Shown here piece after piece: positions 53,219-61,287 of a stretch of DNA of 64,000 bases. A program made the translations under genes and the position numbers. Where the stretch lies: positions 1 to 64,000 of the forward strand of contig NZ_JAJFUC010000037.1 of the NCBI RefSeq assembly GCF_021372645.1. The letters are read 5' to 3'. This DNA comes from Clostridium sp. GTDB lineage: Bacteria; Bacillota; Clostridia; Clostridiales; Clostridiaceae. The notes beneath the pieces were generated by a model. The model was not told the origin of the DNA. It searched no databases and saw nothing but the letters and a program-made list of their open reading frames with translations. Position 1 is the stretch's first letter. Each line of letters begins with the position of its first letter.

Positions 53219-53298
53219 GGCAGCCTGACGATCATAGAAAATAAAATTTCCCTTAGACTCATGGTTTTGCGACCTTATTTTTCAATAAGTGTGCTATT
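53219..53298 (-). ncRNA. Cyclic-di-GMP class I (GEMM) riboswitch aptamer
   Basis: The minus strand reads AATAGCACACTTATT-GAAA-AATAAGGTCGCAAAACC, then ATGAGTCTAAGG ... CTATGATCGTC and AGGCTGCC. This is the class I layout: a hairpin capped by a GAAA tetraloop (CTTATT/AATAAG), the CGCAAA joining segment, and a second hairpin carrying the CTAAG/TATG tetraloop receptor, closed by GCTGCC. Compared with the usual clostridial GGGTCTAAGG ... ATAGCC, the GAG/GTC pair here is a covariation that keeps pairing. A TATAAT at 53328-53323 may be its promoter -10. By analogy with C. difficile Cd1, ligand binding would promote termination, but this is inference. Confidence 0.88.
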
Positions 53299-53530
53299 AT
53301 CATTTATAATTTACTCTTTTAAATTATAAAATATTCCAAAGGTTTTTGCCACAACTATTTTCTAATTTTCGATAAATTTTACATAATTATATTATAATAA
53401 GTTTGTTAAATTAGCATTACAATTACCAACATAGTCATATTTATAAGTTATATTTATACAATAATGTCATAACTTCTAACAAAATTAACTCAACATCTCC
53501 TTTTAAATATTTATACTTTAAATCTACAAA

Positions 53531-53583
53531 AATAATAAGCTATAGTAAATTTTAAACATTTAAATTTACTATAGCTTATTATT
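53531..53583. terminator. Terminator after the short flagellin gene
   Basis: Perfect 22-bp arms (53531-53552 and 53562-53583; core CTATAGTAAATTT) surround a 9-nt loop, followed on the minus strand by TTTTTGTAG. It ends the yjfB-flagellin unit. Confidence 0.85.
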
Positions 53584-53602
53584 TAAAATATCATTTTAAT
53601 AA

Positions 53603-54433
53603 CTATTTAACATTAGCTAAAATATTTAATGCATCTTTAGGAAAATTATTGCTTTGTGCCAGTAATCCAATTGAAGAATTAACTAATAATTGACTTTTTG
53701 AAAAATTCATCATTTCCTCTGCAATATCTGCATCCCCAATTCTACTTTGAGCTGTTTGAATAGAAATATCTTTACTGCTTAAATAATCAGCTGTTCCTTC
53801 TAATCTGTTTTGAATTGATCCATATTTACTTCTTATTTTACTAACAGTTTGAGTTGCTTTATCAATAGCTTCAAGAGATGAATTTACATCACTTATATCC
53901 AATGTGCTGCCAACACCTAAATTATCTGCACTAACATTATAAAAAGGTATATCCATACTTTCACCTTCCATTGTTCCAATAGCAGTTTTTATTGTTTTAG
54001 TTGCACTTCCACTTAAACCAGAATCAGATAGTTTAATTCCATTAAATTCCGTATTATTTGCTAAAGCATCTATATCCTTCTTTATACTTTCAATTTCAGC
54101 TTTAATATTATTTCTATCTTCTTCTGTTAAAGCCCCTGATCCAGCACTAACTGTTAATTCCCTCATTCTATTTAAGTTGTCATTAATCCCTTGAAGAGCA
54201 CCATCATAAGTCTGAAGCATAGAATTAGTATCTTGAATATTTTTACTTGCTGCATCATTTGTTAATACTTGTATCTTTAATGTTTCATTTTTTCCTATCT
54301 TCCCAGGATTATCTTTAGCAGAATTCAATCTACTACCAGTACTTATATTATTTAGTGCTTTTGATTCATCAGTAATTCTACCTTTATATGTTTTATATAT
54401 ACTTAAGGAATACATATTATGATTAAGTCTCAC
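53603..54433 (-). CDS. Short divergent flagellin
   Basis: This is a flagellin-family protein of 276 residues with the N-terminal D0/D1 helices (LNHNMYSLSIYKTYKGRITDESKALNNISTGSRLNSAKDNP) in outline, and the C-terminal D1/D0 (AQSRIGDADIAEEMMNFSKSQLLVNSSIGLLAQSNNFPKDALNIL). The usual LSSGLRI is ISTGSRL, and the usual end QANQQPQQVLQLLR is SNNFPKDALNILANVK, so it departs from the main flagellin at 62144. It uses a GTG start after AAAGGAGGTAACAAA. It is probably a minor filament or junction subunit. It is transcribed with yjfB from the sigma-28 promoter at 54750. Confidence 0.85.
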   Translation of the reverse strand: MRLNHNMYSLSIYKTYKGRITDESKALNNISTGSRLNSAKDNPGKIGKNETLKIQVLTNDAASKNIQDTNSMLQTYDGALQGINDNLNRMRELTVSAGSGALTEEDRNNIKAEIESIKKDIDALANNTEFNGIKLSDSGLSGSATKTIKTAIGTMEGESMDIPFYNVSADNLGVGSTLDISDVNSSLEAIDKATQTVSKIRSKYGSIQNRLEGTADYLSSKDISIQTAQSRIGDADIAEEMMNFSKSQLLVNSSIGLLAQSNNFPKDALNILANVK

Positions 54434-54490
54434 TTTGTTACCTCCTTTAATTCTTTATTGATCACAAGTAAACAAAAAATATGAGCTAAT

Positions 54491-54670
54491 TTATGCTCTT
54501 GCATCTATATTGTTTCCTCTACTTGTATCTACTGCCATATTGCTCATCATATCTGTAATTTGAGTTGCTGTTTCAATTCCATTATTCATCGCTAACTTCA
54601 TAACTGATATTGATACTGCACTTTGCAATGATGCCTGATGCATACCTACTGACATTGCAGCTATATCCAT
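54491..54670 (-). CDS. YjfB-type small putative motility protein, copy 1
   Basis: The 59-residue protein starts MDIAAMSVGMHQASLQSAVS and has VMKLAMNNGIETATQ, the pattern of the YjfB family (putative motility protein). Members are short, helical, and often under sigma-28 control. No biochemical role is known to me. It is the first gene after the sigma-28 promoter at 54750, upstream of the short flagellin. A paralogue lies at 61288. Confidence 0.85.
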   Translation of the reverse strand: MDIAAMSVGMHQASLQSAVSISVMKLAMNNGIETATQITDMMSNMAVDTSRGNNIDARA

Positions 54671-54749
54671 AAGATCAAATCCCTTCTTTTGACAAAAGTA
54701 ATTTTAATATTCCACTCTATTTTATATCCATATATCTAAACATAATTTA

Positions 54750-54776
54750 TTATCGTAAAAATCAAAAATATCTTTA
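54750..54776 (-). promoter_or_regulatory. Sigma-28 (SigD) promoter of yjfB and flagellin
   Basis: On the minus strand TAAA (54776-54773), exactly 15 bases, then TACGATAA (54757-54750). The consensus is TAAA-N15-GCCGATAA. It lies 80 bp upstream of yjfB copy 1. The sigma factor itself is encoded at 32405. Confidence 0.85.
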
Positions 54777-54861
54777 GTAATACATCCTTGTTATTCTTAT
54801 AAATTTTGTTCCACGTCATTTATGGTATTTGCTTGCAGAACTATTAGCCTGAATCCCAAGT

Positions 54862-54906
54862 TAAAACAAGCACCAATAGCTATTAATTTAACCACCGATG
54901 CTTGTA
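54862..54906 (-). terminator. Terminator after the leucine-rich-repeat gene
   Basis: On the minus strand an ACAAGCATCGGTGG...ATTGGTGCTTGT hairpin is followed by TTTTAAC. It resembles the terminators at 56923 and 60990 in sequence, all with a GCATC/GATGC-type stem. Confidence 0.7.
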
Positions 54907-54929
54907 TAGATATTTTCTTAATCTTAAAT

Positions 54930-54973
54930 CACTAAGGCACATTCAAATAAATAACAAGTCCATATGCCTAAAT
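54930..54973. repeat. Minimal end-to-end remnant of the ATAACAAGTC repeat
   Basis: CTAAGGCACATTC ... ATAACAAGTC is followed directly by CATATGCCTAAAT, as if both ends of the 10411 element were joined with the interior lost. It overlaps the last codons of the leucine-rich-repeat gene. Confidence 0.45.
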
Positions 54974-56821
54974 TATTTGAGTTTTTTTATTAATTGATGG
55001 CGTACTCTTAATAAGTAAGTCTTGTACAGTTACACTACCACTTAGATTATATTTAACATATTTACTACAATAACTAAATGCACCAGAACCTATACTTGTT
55101 ACAGTAGTTGGAATTGTTACTGCTGTTAATCCATAACAATAACTAAATGCACGATCACCCATACTAGTGACACTGCTTGGAAGTGTTATTGTTGTTAATT
55201 TGCTACAATTATAAAATGCACCAGAACCTATACTTGTTACACCAGTTGGAATTGTTATTGCTGTTAAACTACCACAACCGCTAAATGCATTATCTCCTAT
55301 GCTTGTCACACTACTTGGAATTGTTACTGTTGTTAATTTACTACAATAACCAAATGCACTAGAACTTATTCTATTGATACCAGTTTCAATTGTCACTGTT
55401 GCTAATTTACTACAATTATAGAACGCACGTACTCCCATGCTAGTCACACTGCTTGGAATTGTTACTGTTGTTAGACTAGAACAGCCACTAAATGCATTAG
55501 AACCTATGCTTGTAATATTATTAATAGGTGCTATTGTTAAGCTGCTACAATTGTAAAATGCGTTATTTCCTATACTTATAACACTGGTTGGAATTGTTAC
55601 TGTTGTTAATCTAACACAACCACTAAATGTTCCCTCACCTATACTTGTGATACCATCTGGAATTGCTACTGTTGTTAAATTACTGCAACCATTAAATGCA
55701 TTTTCACCTATATTGGTTACACTATTTGGAATTGTTACTGTTGTTAATCTAGCACAACCACTAAATGCATTATTTCCTATGCTTGTTAGATTATTACCAT
55801 CTATCGTTACTATTGTTAAGTTATTACAACCACTAAATGCATTTTCCCCTACACTTGTAACATTCTCTGAGATTGTTACTGCTGACAACCTAATACATCC
55901 CTTAAATGTATTATCACTTATACTTGTTACAGTATCTGGAATTGTTACTGTTGTTAATCTAACACAACCACCAAATGCTCCATCACCTATGCTTGTGACA
56001 CCTTCTGGAATTGTTATGGTTGTTAAGTTACCACAACCACTAAATGCATTTTCACCTATACTTGTAACACTATTATCGACCATTGTTACTGTTGATAAAT
56101 CGCCACAGCCATTAAATGCGCTAGCACCTATGCTTGTAACACTATCTGGAATCGTTACTTTTGTTAACTTAGAACAACCATTAAATGCATTATCGCCTAT
56201 AGTTGTGGCACCTTCTGGTATTGTTACTGCTGTTAAGTTATTACAACCGCTAAATGCACTAGAATCTATACTTTTAACACTATCAGGAATTGTTACTGTT
56301 GTTAATTTACTATAATTATAAAATGCCTTATCCCCTATACCGGTAATAGTTTGTCCATTTATTTCTGATGGGATTATAATTTTACTATAATTTAATTTAG
56401 ACTTCGGAGTTAATACTCCATTTGCAACATCTGCATTAGTACTATTAAGAGTTATTTCATTTTGATCTGCTAATATTACTGTACAAGTTGCATATTTTCC
56501 ACTTCCGTCGTTTGCTGTACATGTTATTGTTGCTGTTCCTGCCCCTACTGCTGTTACATTTCCATTAGCATCTACAGTTGCTACTTTTATATTGTTTGAT
56601 TTCCATGTTACACTTTTATTAGTTGCATTGCTTGGCAGAACTGTTGCTTTTAAAGGTCCTACTTTCAAATTCATCTTATTTGTATTTAATGTTATGGATG
56701 TTACTTTTACTGGTGTAGTTACTGCTGCACTAGCTGTTATTGAAGTAACTCCACTTACCTGAATCAATAATAGCATTGCAAGAACTATTCCAATAATTTT
56801 TGAGCATATGTTTTTCTTCAT
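54968..56821 (-). CDS. Secreted BspA-type leucine-rich-repeat protein with a bacterial Ig-like domain
   Basis: The 617-residue protein has a signal peptide (IIGIVLAMLLLIQVSGVTSITASAA) and a Big_2 Ig-like domain (about 38-115, NKSVTWKSNNIKVATVDANG). About 19 BspA/LRR_5 repeats of roughly 23 residues follow, with the pattern SIGxxAFxGCxxLTxVTIPxxV. The last about 25 residues are not repeats, and there is no LPXTG or other obvious wall anchor. Such proteins act as adhesins or surface-binding proteins in other bacteria. Its site between flagellin and flagellin-modification genes is unusual. The GGGGGAG ribosome site is strong. Repeat DNA makes copy-number change likely. Confidence 0.9.
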   Translation of the reverse strand: MKKNICSKIIGIVLAMLLLIQVSGVTSITASAAVTTPVKVTSITLNTNKMNLKVGPLKATVLPSNATNKSVTWKSNNIKVATVDANGNVTAVGAGTATITCTANDGSGKYATCTVILADQNEITLNSTNADVANGVLTPKSKLNYSKIIIPSEINGQTITGIGDKAFYNYSKLTTVTIPDSVKSIDSSAFSGCNNLTAVTIPEGATTIGDNAFNGCSKLTKVTIPDSVTSIGASAFNGCGDLSTVTMVDNSVTSIGENAFSGCGNLTTITIPEGVTSIGDGAFGGCVRLTTVTIPDTVTSISDNTFKGCIRLSAVTISENVTSVGENAFSGCNNLTIVTIDGNNLTSIGNNAFSGCARLTTVTIPNSVTNIGENAFNGCSNLTTVAIPDGITSIGEGTFSGCVRLTTVTIPTSVISIGNNAFYNCSSLTIAPINNITSIGSNAFSGCSSLTTVTIPSSVTSMGVRAFYNCSKLATVTIETGINRISSSAFGYCSKLTTVTIPSSVTSIGDNAFSGCGSLTAITIPTGVTSIGSGAFYNCSKLTTITLPSSVTSMGDRAFSYCYGLTAVTIPTTVTSIGSGAFSYCSKYVKYNLSGSVTVQDLLIKSTPSINKKTQII

Positions 56822-56868
56822 TATTATCTCCCCCTCACATATTTAGCAAAACTTTTATCTTTTTCCTT

Positions 56869-56877
56869 ATTATATCA
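56869..56877 (-). promoter_or_regulatory. Extended -10 promoter of the leucine-rich-repeat gene
   Basis: TGATATAAT on the minus strand is an extended -10 box with no good -35. It lies about 48 bp before the start codon. A mini-palindrome ACACCCC-t-GGGGTGT (56901-56915) lies just upstream. Confidence 0.55.
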
Positions 56878-56922
56878 CAAAAACTACAACAACATCTTTT
56901 ACACCCCTGGGGTGTTAGTACC

Positions 56923-56962
56923 AAAAACAAGCATCAACAGCTACTACTTCAGCCATTGATAC
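56923..56962 (-). terminator. Terminator of coiled-coil gene copy 1
   Basis: On the minus strand GTATCAATGGCTG ... AGCTGTTGATGC is followed by TTGTTTTTGG. It touches the stop codon of the gene. Confidence 0.8.
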
Positions 56963-57214
56963 TCATTCAAGTATTCTTCCATCTTCGTTTTTTCTACTTT
57001 CACTATCTAATGCTCTAACTTGTATTGCTAAGTCGTTTAACCTAACGTTTATTACTTCCAGTTCTTCTTCTGTAAGATTGTTCTGCTTAGCCTTTTCTGC
57101 CAACTGTCTCATTTGTAGTAACTTCTCATCAATAATATCCAATATCCTCTGTCTGTACTTTATCCACTGAATTTCCTGTTCTAATTCTTTCTTCAACTCG
57201 CCTCTTTCATCCAT
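56963..57214 (-). CDS. Small coiled-coil protein, copy 1
   Basis: I do not recognise a named family. The 83-residue acidic protein is helical: MDERGELKKELEQEIQ, YRQRILDIIDEKLLQMRQLAEKA, LNDLAIQVRALDSES. It is a clear paralogue of 61031-61282 over its full length, with the same LLQM(R/K)QLAE and LNDLAIQVRALD blocks. The two occur in the same flagellin-modification region, so a role as a small chaperone or adaptor of filament or modification proteins is possible but unproven. The GGGGGGGAG ribosome site is strong. Confidence 0.75.
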   Translation of the reverse strand: MDERGELKKELEQEIQWIKYRQRILDIIDEKLLQMRQLAEKAKQNNLTEEELEVINVRLNDLAIQVRALDSESRKNEDGRILE

Positions 57215-57307
57215 CTAATCTCCCCCCCACCCAAATATTTACCACTCAGATATTTATTCATTTTTTCTAAACCACAATTATTTTTAATAATCTTTGAAAC
57301 TATTCTG

Positions 57308-58363
57308 CTAATTCAACTGTGCTTTAAGCCCATTTCTTGCTGGTTCATAATCACCACACATACTATAATATTCTATAGCTTTTTCTCTAAAACCTAATAC
57401 ATTATATATAACTCCTATATTATAATAGGCACTATATGTAGTTATCCCTTCTACCTTACTATATGAAAATTTCGTACATTCTAAAAAACTTTTCACTGCC
57501 TGTGTAAATTTAGCATTATTCATATATATTAATCCCATAAGAAAGTGAAAATCAGAACATTTTGAGTAGATTTCAAGACAATTTTCTAAAATAAGAGCAT
57601 CTGAATATCTACCACTGTTAATTAGAGAATATCCGTAGGTCTCAACCAAATCCTCCACATATTCTAACTTAAAATCCAACTGAAAAGATAATGCCTTCTC
57701 AAAGTATTTGGTAGAAGTTTTATAATCTTTCAACATATAATAGGACTTACCTAGTTGAAAATAGAGATATGGATCTTCAGAATTATCTTTTACTGCTTGC
57801 TGCAGCAAATCTACATTCCTCTTAAGCTTATCTGTTCTACTTAATACTTCCTTTGTATAGCCTACATGATCCACAGTTATATCTATATTTTCTGTTTCAT
57901 AAACTTTACCATTTAAAGCTACAATCTGCTCATGAATTATTCCTTGATAATGAAAATAATGCTTATTAAAAAGTCTATTTACTCTCTCTACATATTTCTT
58001 AGTTTCATTTGAATCCTCCATTATGTTAATTCGTTGAATCCTTCCAACTTTATTTTGGTTTAAAGAATTATTTATAAATCCATATAAACTATCTCTTGAG
58101 AAATCTGTAATAAATTCATCTGCATCTAGTATAAGTATCCAATCGTTAGAAGACTTAGATATAGCGAAATTTCTTGCTTTTGAAAAATCATTACACCATT
58201 TAAAATCATAAATTTTATCAGTAAATTCTGATGCAATAATCTTTGTATTATCATTAGAACCTGTATCTACTACAATTATTTCATCTACGAAATTTGCCAC
58301 TTTAGATAAGCAATTTTCAAGACTTTCTTCTTCATTTTTAAGTATCATGCATAAAGTCAACAT
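57308..58363 (-). CDS. Glycosyltransferase family 2 protein with TPR repeats
   Basis: The first about 230 residues are a GT2-type transferase: LCMILKNEEESLENCL, DEIIVVDTGSNDNTK and the DxD-like ILDADEF. The C-terminal part has TPR-type helices (YFQLGKSYYMLKDYKTSTKYFEKAL, FHFLMGLIYMNNAKFTQAVKSF). The 351-residue protein has no membrane segment, so it is cytosolic. Position between two flagellin genes and next to a flagellin methylase suggests flagellin glycosylation, as in other clostridia. The donor sugar cannot be told. AGGAGG precedes the ATG, and the start overlaps a 29-codon frame. Confidence 0.88.
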   Translation of the reverse strand: MLTLCMILKNEEESLENCLSKVANFVDEIIVVDTGSNDNTKIIASEFTDKIYDFKWCNDFSKARNFAISKSSNDWILILDADEFITDFSRDSLYGFINNSLNQNKVGRIQRINIMEDSNETKKYVERVNRLFNKHYFHYQGIIHEQIVALNGKVYETENIDITVDHVGYTKEVLSRTDKLKRNVDLLQQAVKDNSEDPYLYFQLGKSYYMLKDYKTSTKYFEKALSFQLDFKLEYVEDLVETYGYSLINSGRYSDALILENCLEIYSKCSDFHFLMGLIYMNNAKFTQAVKSFLECTKFSYSKVEGITTYSAYYNIGVIYNVLGFREKAIEYYSMCGDYEPARNGLKAQLN

Positions 58364-58446
58364 CTTATTCCTCCTATAGACTTCTGCTTAAAATTAATGT
58401 ATTGATCAAAAACAATTTTATCTGATTTAGCTTTAAATAATATCAT
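58357..58446 (-). CDS. 29-residue ORF overlapping the glycosyltransferase start
   Basis: GAGGTGAAACTT stands right before ATG 58446. The frame encodes MILFKAKSDKIVFDQ and a few more residues, and stops in TGA overlapping the glycosyltransferase ATG. It could be a leader peptide coupling translation, or the remnant of a longer gene. There is no homology I can name. Confidence 0.35.
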   Translation of the reverse strand: MILFKAKSDKIVFDQYINFKQKSIGGIRC

Positions 58447-58636
58447 AAGTTTCACCTCACTTCAATTTATTATTCGCTATATCTTTACTAGTTCCTTTAT
58501 AAATTTGCAAAATATTGTTTTTTAATGTAATTATATTCTAAATTTTCTTTAGATAAATATAGGATATTCCAGCATAAATCTATAGTAAATTACAAATAAT
58601 AATATATCACATAATCTAAAATTAGGAGTTTAAAAA

Positions 58637-59497
58637 ATGAATACATACATTAATAAAATATATAATATTACAGAAATAGAACAAAATATTATTGTAGGAA
58701 GCCTTTTTGGAGATGGAAGTCTTGCACTATATGGTAGAAGTAAAAATGCCTATTATAGAGAACATGGCTGTACTGAACAAATACCTTATAGATTATGGAA
58801 ATGTAAAAAGCTAAACAATTTAGATTTTAATCTAAACACAAATTGTAAGTATGCAAAACTTTCTTCCCATAGTAATATATTTTTTACTGAGTTGTACAAT
58901 AAATTTTATATTAATGGTATTAAAACCATTACTACTGATAATATAAAGTTACTTACTCATCCAGTAGGTTTAGCTTGTTTTTACATGGATGATGGAACAT
59001 TAGTTATAGATTCAACAAAACGCAAAAATAATTCTGTTTATATTTTCCCAAGAATATCTTTATATACTTTAAGTTTTTCTAAAGTTGAGAATATTATTAT
59101 AAAAAATCATTTAGAAAGTACATTTAATATTAAAACAAAGCTTAAATATAGAAAAGATGGCAAGAAAACCATTATTGAAATAAACAAAAAAGAAGAAATC
59201 ATTAAGTTCATCAATATCGTAAGACCTTATGTATCTCAGATTCCATGTATGAAATATAAAATTGATTTAGAAGAGAGATTTGAAGAAAAGAAATTTAGCG
59301 TTAAAAAACTTAGTTATGCAAACATCAATTCTTGGACTAAAAATGTTATTGATAATTCTTATAGCAAAGAAGAGATATCATTTATTATAGAATCAAAGAA
59401 AAAAGGAACATCAACTAAAGAAATTGCCAAAACTCTCAATCGACCTTATTGGGGAGTAGTAGATAAATTACGCAGACTAAAGAAAAATTTAATCTAG
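58637..59497 (+). CDS. Free-standing LAGLIDADG homing endonuclease
   Basis: The 286-residue protein has two LAGLIDADG motifs: IIVGSLFGDGS (about 18-28) and VGLACFYMDDGT (about 110-121), with the acidic catalytic residues Asp26 and Asp118/119 in place. Each is followed by a mixed alpha/beta half-domain. The C-terminus adds a helix-turn-helix-like part (YSKEEISFIIESKKKGTSTKEIAKTLNRP). A monomeric two-motif enzyme cuts long, specific DNA sites and drives its own or an intron's spread. It is on the opposite strand to all its neighbours, with AGGAG before the ATG. It is not inside an intron or intein here, but a group I intron lies about 2.3 kb away. Confidence 0.88.
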   Translation: MNTYINKIYNITEIEQNIIVGSLFGDGSLALYGRSKNAYYREHGCTEQIPYRLWKCKKLNNLDFNLNTNCKYAKLSSHSNIFFTELYNKFYINGIKTITTDNIKLLTHPVGLACFYMDDGTLVIDSTKRKNNSVYIFPRISLYTLSFSKVENIIIKNHLESTFNIKTKLKYRKDGKKTIIEINKKEEIIKFINIVRPYVSQIPCMKYKIDLEERFEEKKFSVKKLSYANINSWTKNVIDNSYSKEEISFIIESKKKGTSTKEIAKTLNRPYWGVVDKLRRLKKNLI

Positions 59498-59515
59498 GAC
59501 CCTATGGATCCTAGA
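59493..59515 (+). terminator. Terminator of the homing endonuclease gene
   Basis: TCTAGGACCC (59493-59502), loop TAT, GGATCCTAGA (59506-59515) with one mismatch. It includes the stop codon. TATAGGATTTT follows. Confidence 0.6.
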
Positions 59516-59682
59516 TATAGGATTTTATATATGACTAACACTAATCCATACTATAAACATTTTTTGTACATTTTTATTTCTTCTCAGAAACGATATATAA
59601 TGTAAGAGACTATATAGTAGGAATATCTAGAAACCTTCCGAAATTTTTCTTAACCCTACTTTCTAGTTACTCACTTAATATA

Positions 59683-60879
59683 TTACCTAACTAATATAGT
59701 TAAATATGCTAGTGTATCATATCCTGCCTCTTTTATGTTTTTATAAATTATCTCAATAAATTTTTCACTATGCTCTAGTACTCTAGAAAAAGAATATAAA
59801 ACATCTATAATATCTTCTTCTTTTAATAATTTATCACTTTTACTCCATCTAGCTATCAATAATACCTTTATCACAGAATAACTTAATATTAATCTCACAA
59901 TTTCTTTATTCAAATCTTTACTATATAATGCTTTCATATAATTATTATATAAGTTATAAACTATATAATTTTCTAAAATATACTCTTTTTCTTTAAAATA
60001 CTCATTAAATTCTTTTTCTTTATTTTCCAACAGCTCTAATACTTCATCTTCACTCTTTTCATTAACAAGAACATTAAAATCAAATAACAAACTAAAAAAA
60101 GTATTATTAGTTATACCAGAATTTGATCTTGCTTTAAGGAACGTACTTATAAATAAAAGTTTAACTTTATCAACTTTTTTAATTTCATCCAATGATTCTA
60201 TTATTCGCGAATCAATTACACTTTCTCTCAAACTATTAATTAAATTATCTGCTTGATCATATTCTGATGTATTTATTATATTTTGTATCTTTTCTTCAAC
60301 TAATTTTATAAATAAAAGTCTCTTCCAAATTTCTATTTCTCTGAATTGAGCAATTTCAATTGATAATGATCTCGCTTCCCATAATAAATTATATAGTTTA
60401 TTATTATATTTTTCTTCACTAATGTATTCTTTTTCAAAATCAGTTAATGGTTCATCATCCAAATTAAAACTAAATGGATTATTGAAACTACTAATAATTC
60501 TAGCAACCTCTGGACAGGATAGTGTTAAATACTTTTCATAAATCTCCCCGTATTTCCTCACCATTCTAGGATATATTTTACATGTATTACATAAATAATC
60601 TTTGCCTAAATTTATATACAATTCACAAAGATTATCTTCACTTAATAGTGGACATCTACTAGAATTTAGTTTCATTTTTCCATATGCCAAATCATTTAAA
60701 TCTTTTCTATTTCTTACAATATTCTTATTTAGACTTCTCCCAAAATCACCCTTGACCTTTTTGTATTTATTATAACTTTTCTTATCAATATGTACCGTCC
60801 AACCTATACAACAACTATCTTTACATTTATCAGCAATGCATTTAAAATCATCATAATAAAATGGCTTTAAAATTTTCAT
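59683..60879 (-). CDS. fliB: FliB-type flagellin lysine N-methylase
   Basis: FliB methylates lysines of flagellin in Salmonella, and homologues are common in clostridia. The 398-residue protein has the family's Cys-rich N-terminal part: CIADKCKDSCCIGWTVHI, CPLLSEDNLCELY, CNTCKIYPRMV and LSCPEVARI. These probably bind an iron-sulphur cluster or another metal. The rest is helical. Neighbouring flagellin, YjfB and glycosyltransferase genes support a role in filament modification. Gene name by homology only. Confidence 0.85.
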   Translation of the reverse strand: MKILKPFYYDDFKCIADKCKDSCCIGWTVHIDKKSYNKYKKVKGDFGRSLNKNIVRNRKDLNDLAYGKMKLNSSRCPLLSEDNLCELYINLGKDYLCNTCKIYPRMVRKYGEIYEKYLTLSCPEVARIISSFNNPFSFNLDDEPLTDFEKEYISEEKYNNKLYNLLWEARSLSIEIAQFREIEIWKRLLFIKLVEEKIQNIINTSEYDQADNLINSLRESVIDSRIIESLDEIKKVDKVKLLFISTFLKARSNSGITNNTFFSLLFDFNVLVNEKSEDEVLELLENKEKEFNEYFKEKEYILENYIVYNLYNNYMKALYSKDLNKEIVRLILSYSVIKVLLIARWSKSDKLLKEEDIIDVLYSFSRVLEHSEKFIEIIYKNIKEAGYDTLAYLTILVR

Positions 60880-60989
60880 ATATATTCTCCTCTTGCTTTA
60901 TAGTTTTTATTTGCTAAAATATCTATATATAATTATCGTACAAAACAACCTACTATTTACACTTTGTTTTAAATTATAAAAAACTATTC

Positions 60990-61031
60990 AAAAAATCAGC
61001 ATCAACAGCTATTTCTACAGCCATTGATGCT
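60990..61031 (-). terminator. Terminator of coiled-coil gene copy 2
   Basis: On the minus strand AGCATCAA-tg-GCT ... AGC-tg-TTGATGCT is followed by GATTTTTT. It closely matches the terminator at 56923, as if gene and terminator were duplicated together. Confidence 0.85.
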
Positions 61032-61282
61032 CATTCTAGTATTTTTCCATCTTCTGTTGTTCTACTTTCTCCATCTAATGCTCTAACCTGTATTGCTAAA
61101 TCATTTAGTTTAGAGTTTAGTGCTTCCATTTCTTCTTGAGTAAGACTTTTCTGCTCAGCCTGCTCTGCTAGCTGCTTCATTTGCAATAGCTTTTCCTCCA
61201 TTATATACAACATCTTCATTCTATACTGCACCAACTGAAGTTCTTCTTCCAATTCTTGCTTTAGTTCTTTTCTTTCATCCAC
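61031..61282 (-). CDS. Small coiled-coil protein, copy 2
   Basis: This 83-residue protein is a paralogue of 56963-57214. It starts MDERKELKQELEEELQLVQY, has EEKLLQMKQLAEQAEQ and ends LNDLAIQVRALDGES plus a short acidic tail. Here it follows yjfB copy 2 by 5 bp, in one unit. The function is unknown. The pairing with yjfB strengthens a link to motility or the filament. Confidence 0.75.
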   Translation of the reverse strand: MDERKELKQELEEELQLVQYRMKMLYIMEEKLLQMKQLAEQAEQKSLTQEEMEALNSKLNDLAIQVRALDGESRTTEDGKILE

Positions 61283-61287
61283 CTGTA

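Noticed and set aside
55647-56315. 222-codon plus-strand frame
   Set aside because: It is antisense to the leucine-rich-repeat gene and repeats with the same period; it has no ribosome site.
59580-59680. Remnant of a second group I intron downstream of the endonuclease gene
   Set aside because: AGACTATATAG looks slightly like an S element, but no P, Q or R elements or matching P7 strand could be found.
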